Shown here piece by piece: positions 6,500-6,917 of a stretch of 6,917 bases of DNA. The stretch is from Bacteroidales bacterium UBA1722 (lineage in GTDB: Bacteria; Bacteroidota; Bacteroidia; Bacteroidales; UBA932). The DNA lies in contig DCIQ01000033.1 in assembly GCA_002317435.1 (NCBI GenBank), forward strand, positions 1 to 6,917. The letters run 5' to 3'. Numbering within the stretch: the stretch's first letter is position 1; every line of letters starts with the position of its first letter. The notes below the pieces were generated by a model. It was given only the letters and a program-made list of their open reading frames with translations, did not search any database and had not been told where the DNA came from. Both the position numbers and the translations under genes were made by a program.

Positions 6500-6836
6500 T
6501 TTGGTCAGAACCAGGAAACTTTATGAGGATGCCAGTCTTAGGATGGGTGATGTCGCCGATGTCCTGGGAACGAACCGGACATATGTCTCCAGGGCTCTGA
6601 TGAATTGTGATGGAGGTTTCAATAACTTCATCAAGCGTATCAGGGTCGAGAAGATCACTGCTTATCTTGAAATGGTAAGAGAGACCGGAGAATGTCTGAT
6701 GGATGGCGAAGATATGGCCATTTCATACGGATTCACGAACAGAAGGGCGATGGACAGGGCACTCAAGCAGTTTCTTGGGAAGACATTCTATGATATCAGG
6801 AAGGAGATTACCGAAAGAGACAGACCTCTCAGGTGA
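6477..6836 (+). CDS. small stand-alone AraC-type DNA-binding protein
   Basis: The protein has 119 residues from the ATG at 6477. An in-frame ATG at 6366 would add 37 residues (RGTDSNRYSQ and similar) that match no part of the family and would raise the overlap with the preceding gene from 23 to 134 bases, so the shorter form is preferred; GTG 6459 and TTG 6465 are other options. Nearly the whole protein is an AraC-type domain. It opens with MIYRKIDDLVRTRKLYEDAS. The first helix-turn-helix is GDVADVLGTNRTYVSRAL (residues 24-41), then comes FNNFIKRIRVEKITAYL. The second, weaker one is MAISYGFTNRRAMDRALKQF, followed by GKTFYDIRK, where Phe replaces the usual Pro. There is no sensor or membrane part. 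Position and overlap imply co-transcription with the membrane AraC-type gene, and the two may act on the same promoter or compete. It could instead be a duplicated regulator that lost its N-terminal half. Confidence 0.77.
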   Translation: MIYRKIDDLVRTRKLYEDASLRMGDVADVLGTNRTYVSRALMNCDGGFNNFIKRIRVEKITAYLEMVRETGECLMDGEDMAISYGFTNRRAMDRALKQFLGKTFYDIRKEITERDRPLR

Positions 6837-6853
6837 GATCCGACATTACATAA

Positions 6854-6911
6854 TCCGGCCGGACAGCCCGGGTGAAAACTGTTTTGGGTTTTCGGTCGGA
6901 TTGTGTTTCTG
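6854..6911 (+). terminator. rho-independent terminator of the AraC-type gene pair
   Basis: TCCGGCCGGA (6854-6863) pairs over all ten positions, two of them G-T, with TTCGGTCGGA (6891-6900). A smaller AAAAC/GTTTT hairpin (6875-6879/6881-6885) can form in the loop. The stem is followed by the T-rich TTGTGTTTCT. It starts 17 bases after the stop codon at 6834-6836. ATCCGAC (6838-6844) and GTCGGAT (6895-6901) give an alternative outer pairing that would compete with the main stem. Confidence 0.68.
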
Positions 6912-6917
6912 ATGAAC

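Noticed and set aside
6424..6500. Complete tRNA gene on the minus strand
   Set aside because: Only the T-loop and 3' acceptor side are tRNA-like. No 5' acceptor strand, D-arm or convincing anticodon arm follows at the right distance.

Overview
The window looks like chromosomal DNA from a member of the Bacteroidota, most likely Bacteroidales. Three signs point there. The leucyl-tRNA synthetase has the insertions and zinc-free knuckle typical of this phylum. Promoter-like TAnnTTTG elements replace sigma70 boxes, and Shine-Dalgarno sequences are poor. A many-pass membrane protein ends in an AraC-type DNA-binding domain, an architecture common in this group. A Rikenellaceae/Alistipes-like host is possible, but this is only an impression. 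Every credible gene is on the + strand.

Layout. Bases 1-75 hold what may be the last codons of an upstream gene and a terminator-like hairpin. At 76-1389 is an exported protein with an M28 (Zn-aminopeptidase) fold fused to a TonB C-terminal domain. At 1471-4233 is leuS, preceded by a Bacteroidota-type -7 element. Six bases later comes a YitT-family membrane protein (4240-5151), very probably co-transcribed with leuS. After a 133-base AT-rich gap with another TAnnTTTG element come two overlapping regulators: a membrane-embedded AraC-type protein (5285-6499) and a small AraC-type DNA-binding protein without a sensor domain (start about 6477, end 6836). A strong hairpin with a T-rich tail closes this unit at 6854-6911.

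Most interesting points. (1) The M28-like protein has lost all five metal-ligand positions and the catalytic Glu, yet its frame is intact, so it reads as an exported pseudo-peptidase carrying a TonB-type domain. (2) At the junction of the two AraC-type genes, the minus strand carries a short sequence resembling the 3' end of a tRNA (T-loop, one side of the T-stem and acceptor side). It may be a recombination scar, or it may be chance. (3) The two AraC-type genes form an overlapping pair of one membrane-bound and one soluble DNA-binding protein, which suggests a linked regulatory switch. No CRISPR array, insertion sequence, integrase, complete tRNA or rRNA is visible.
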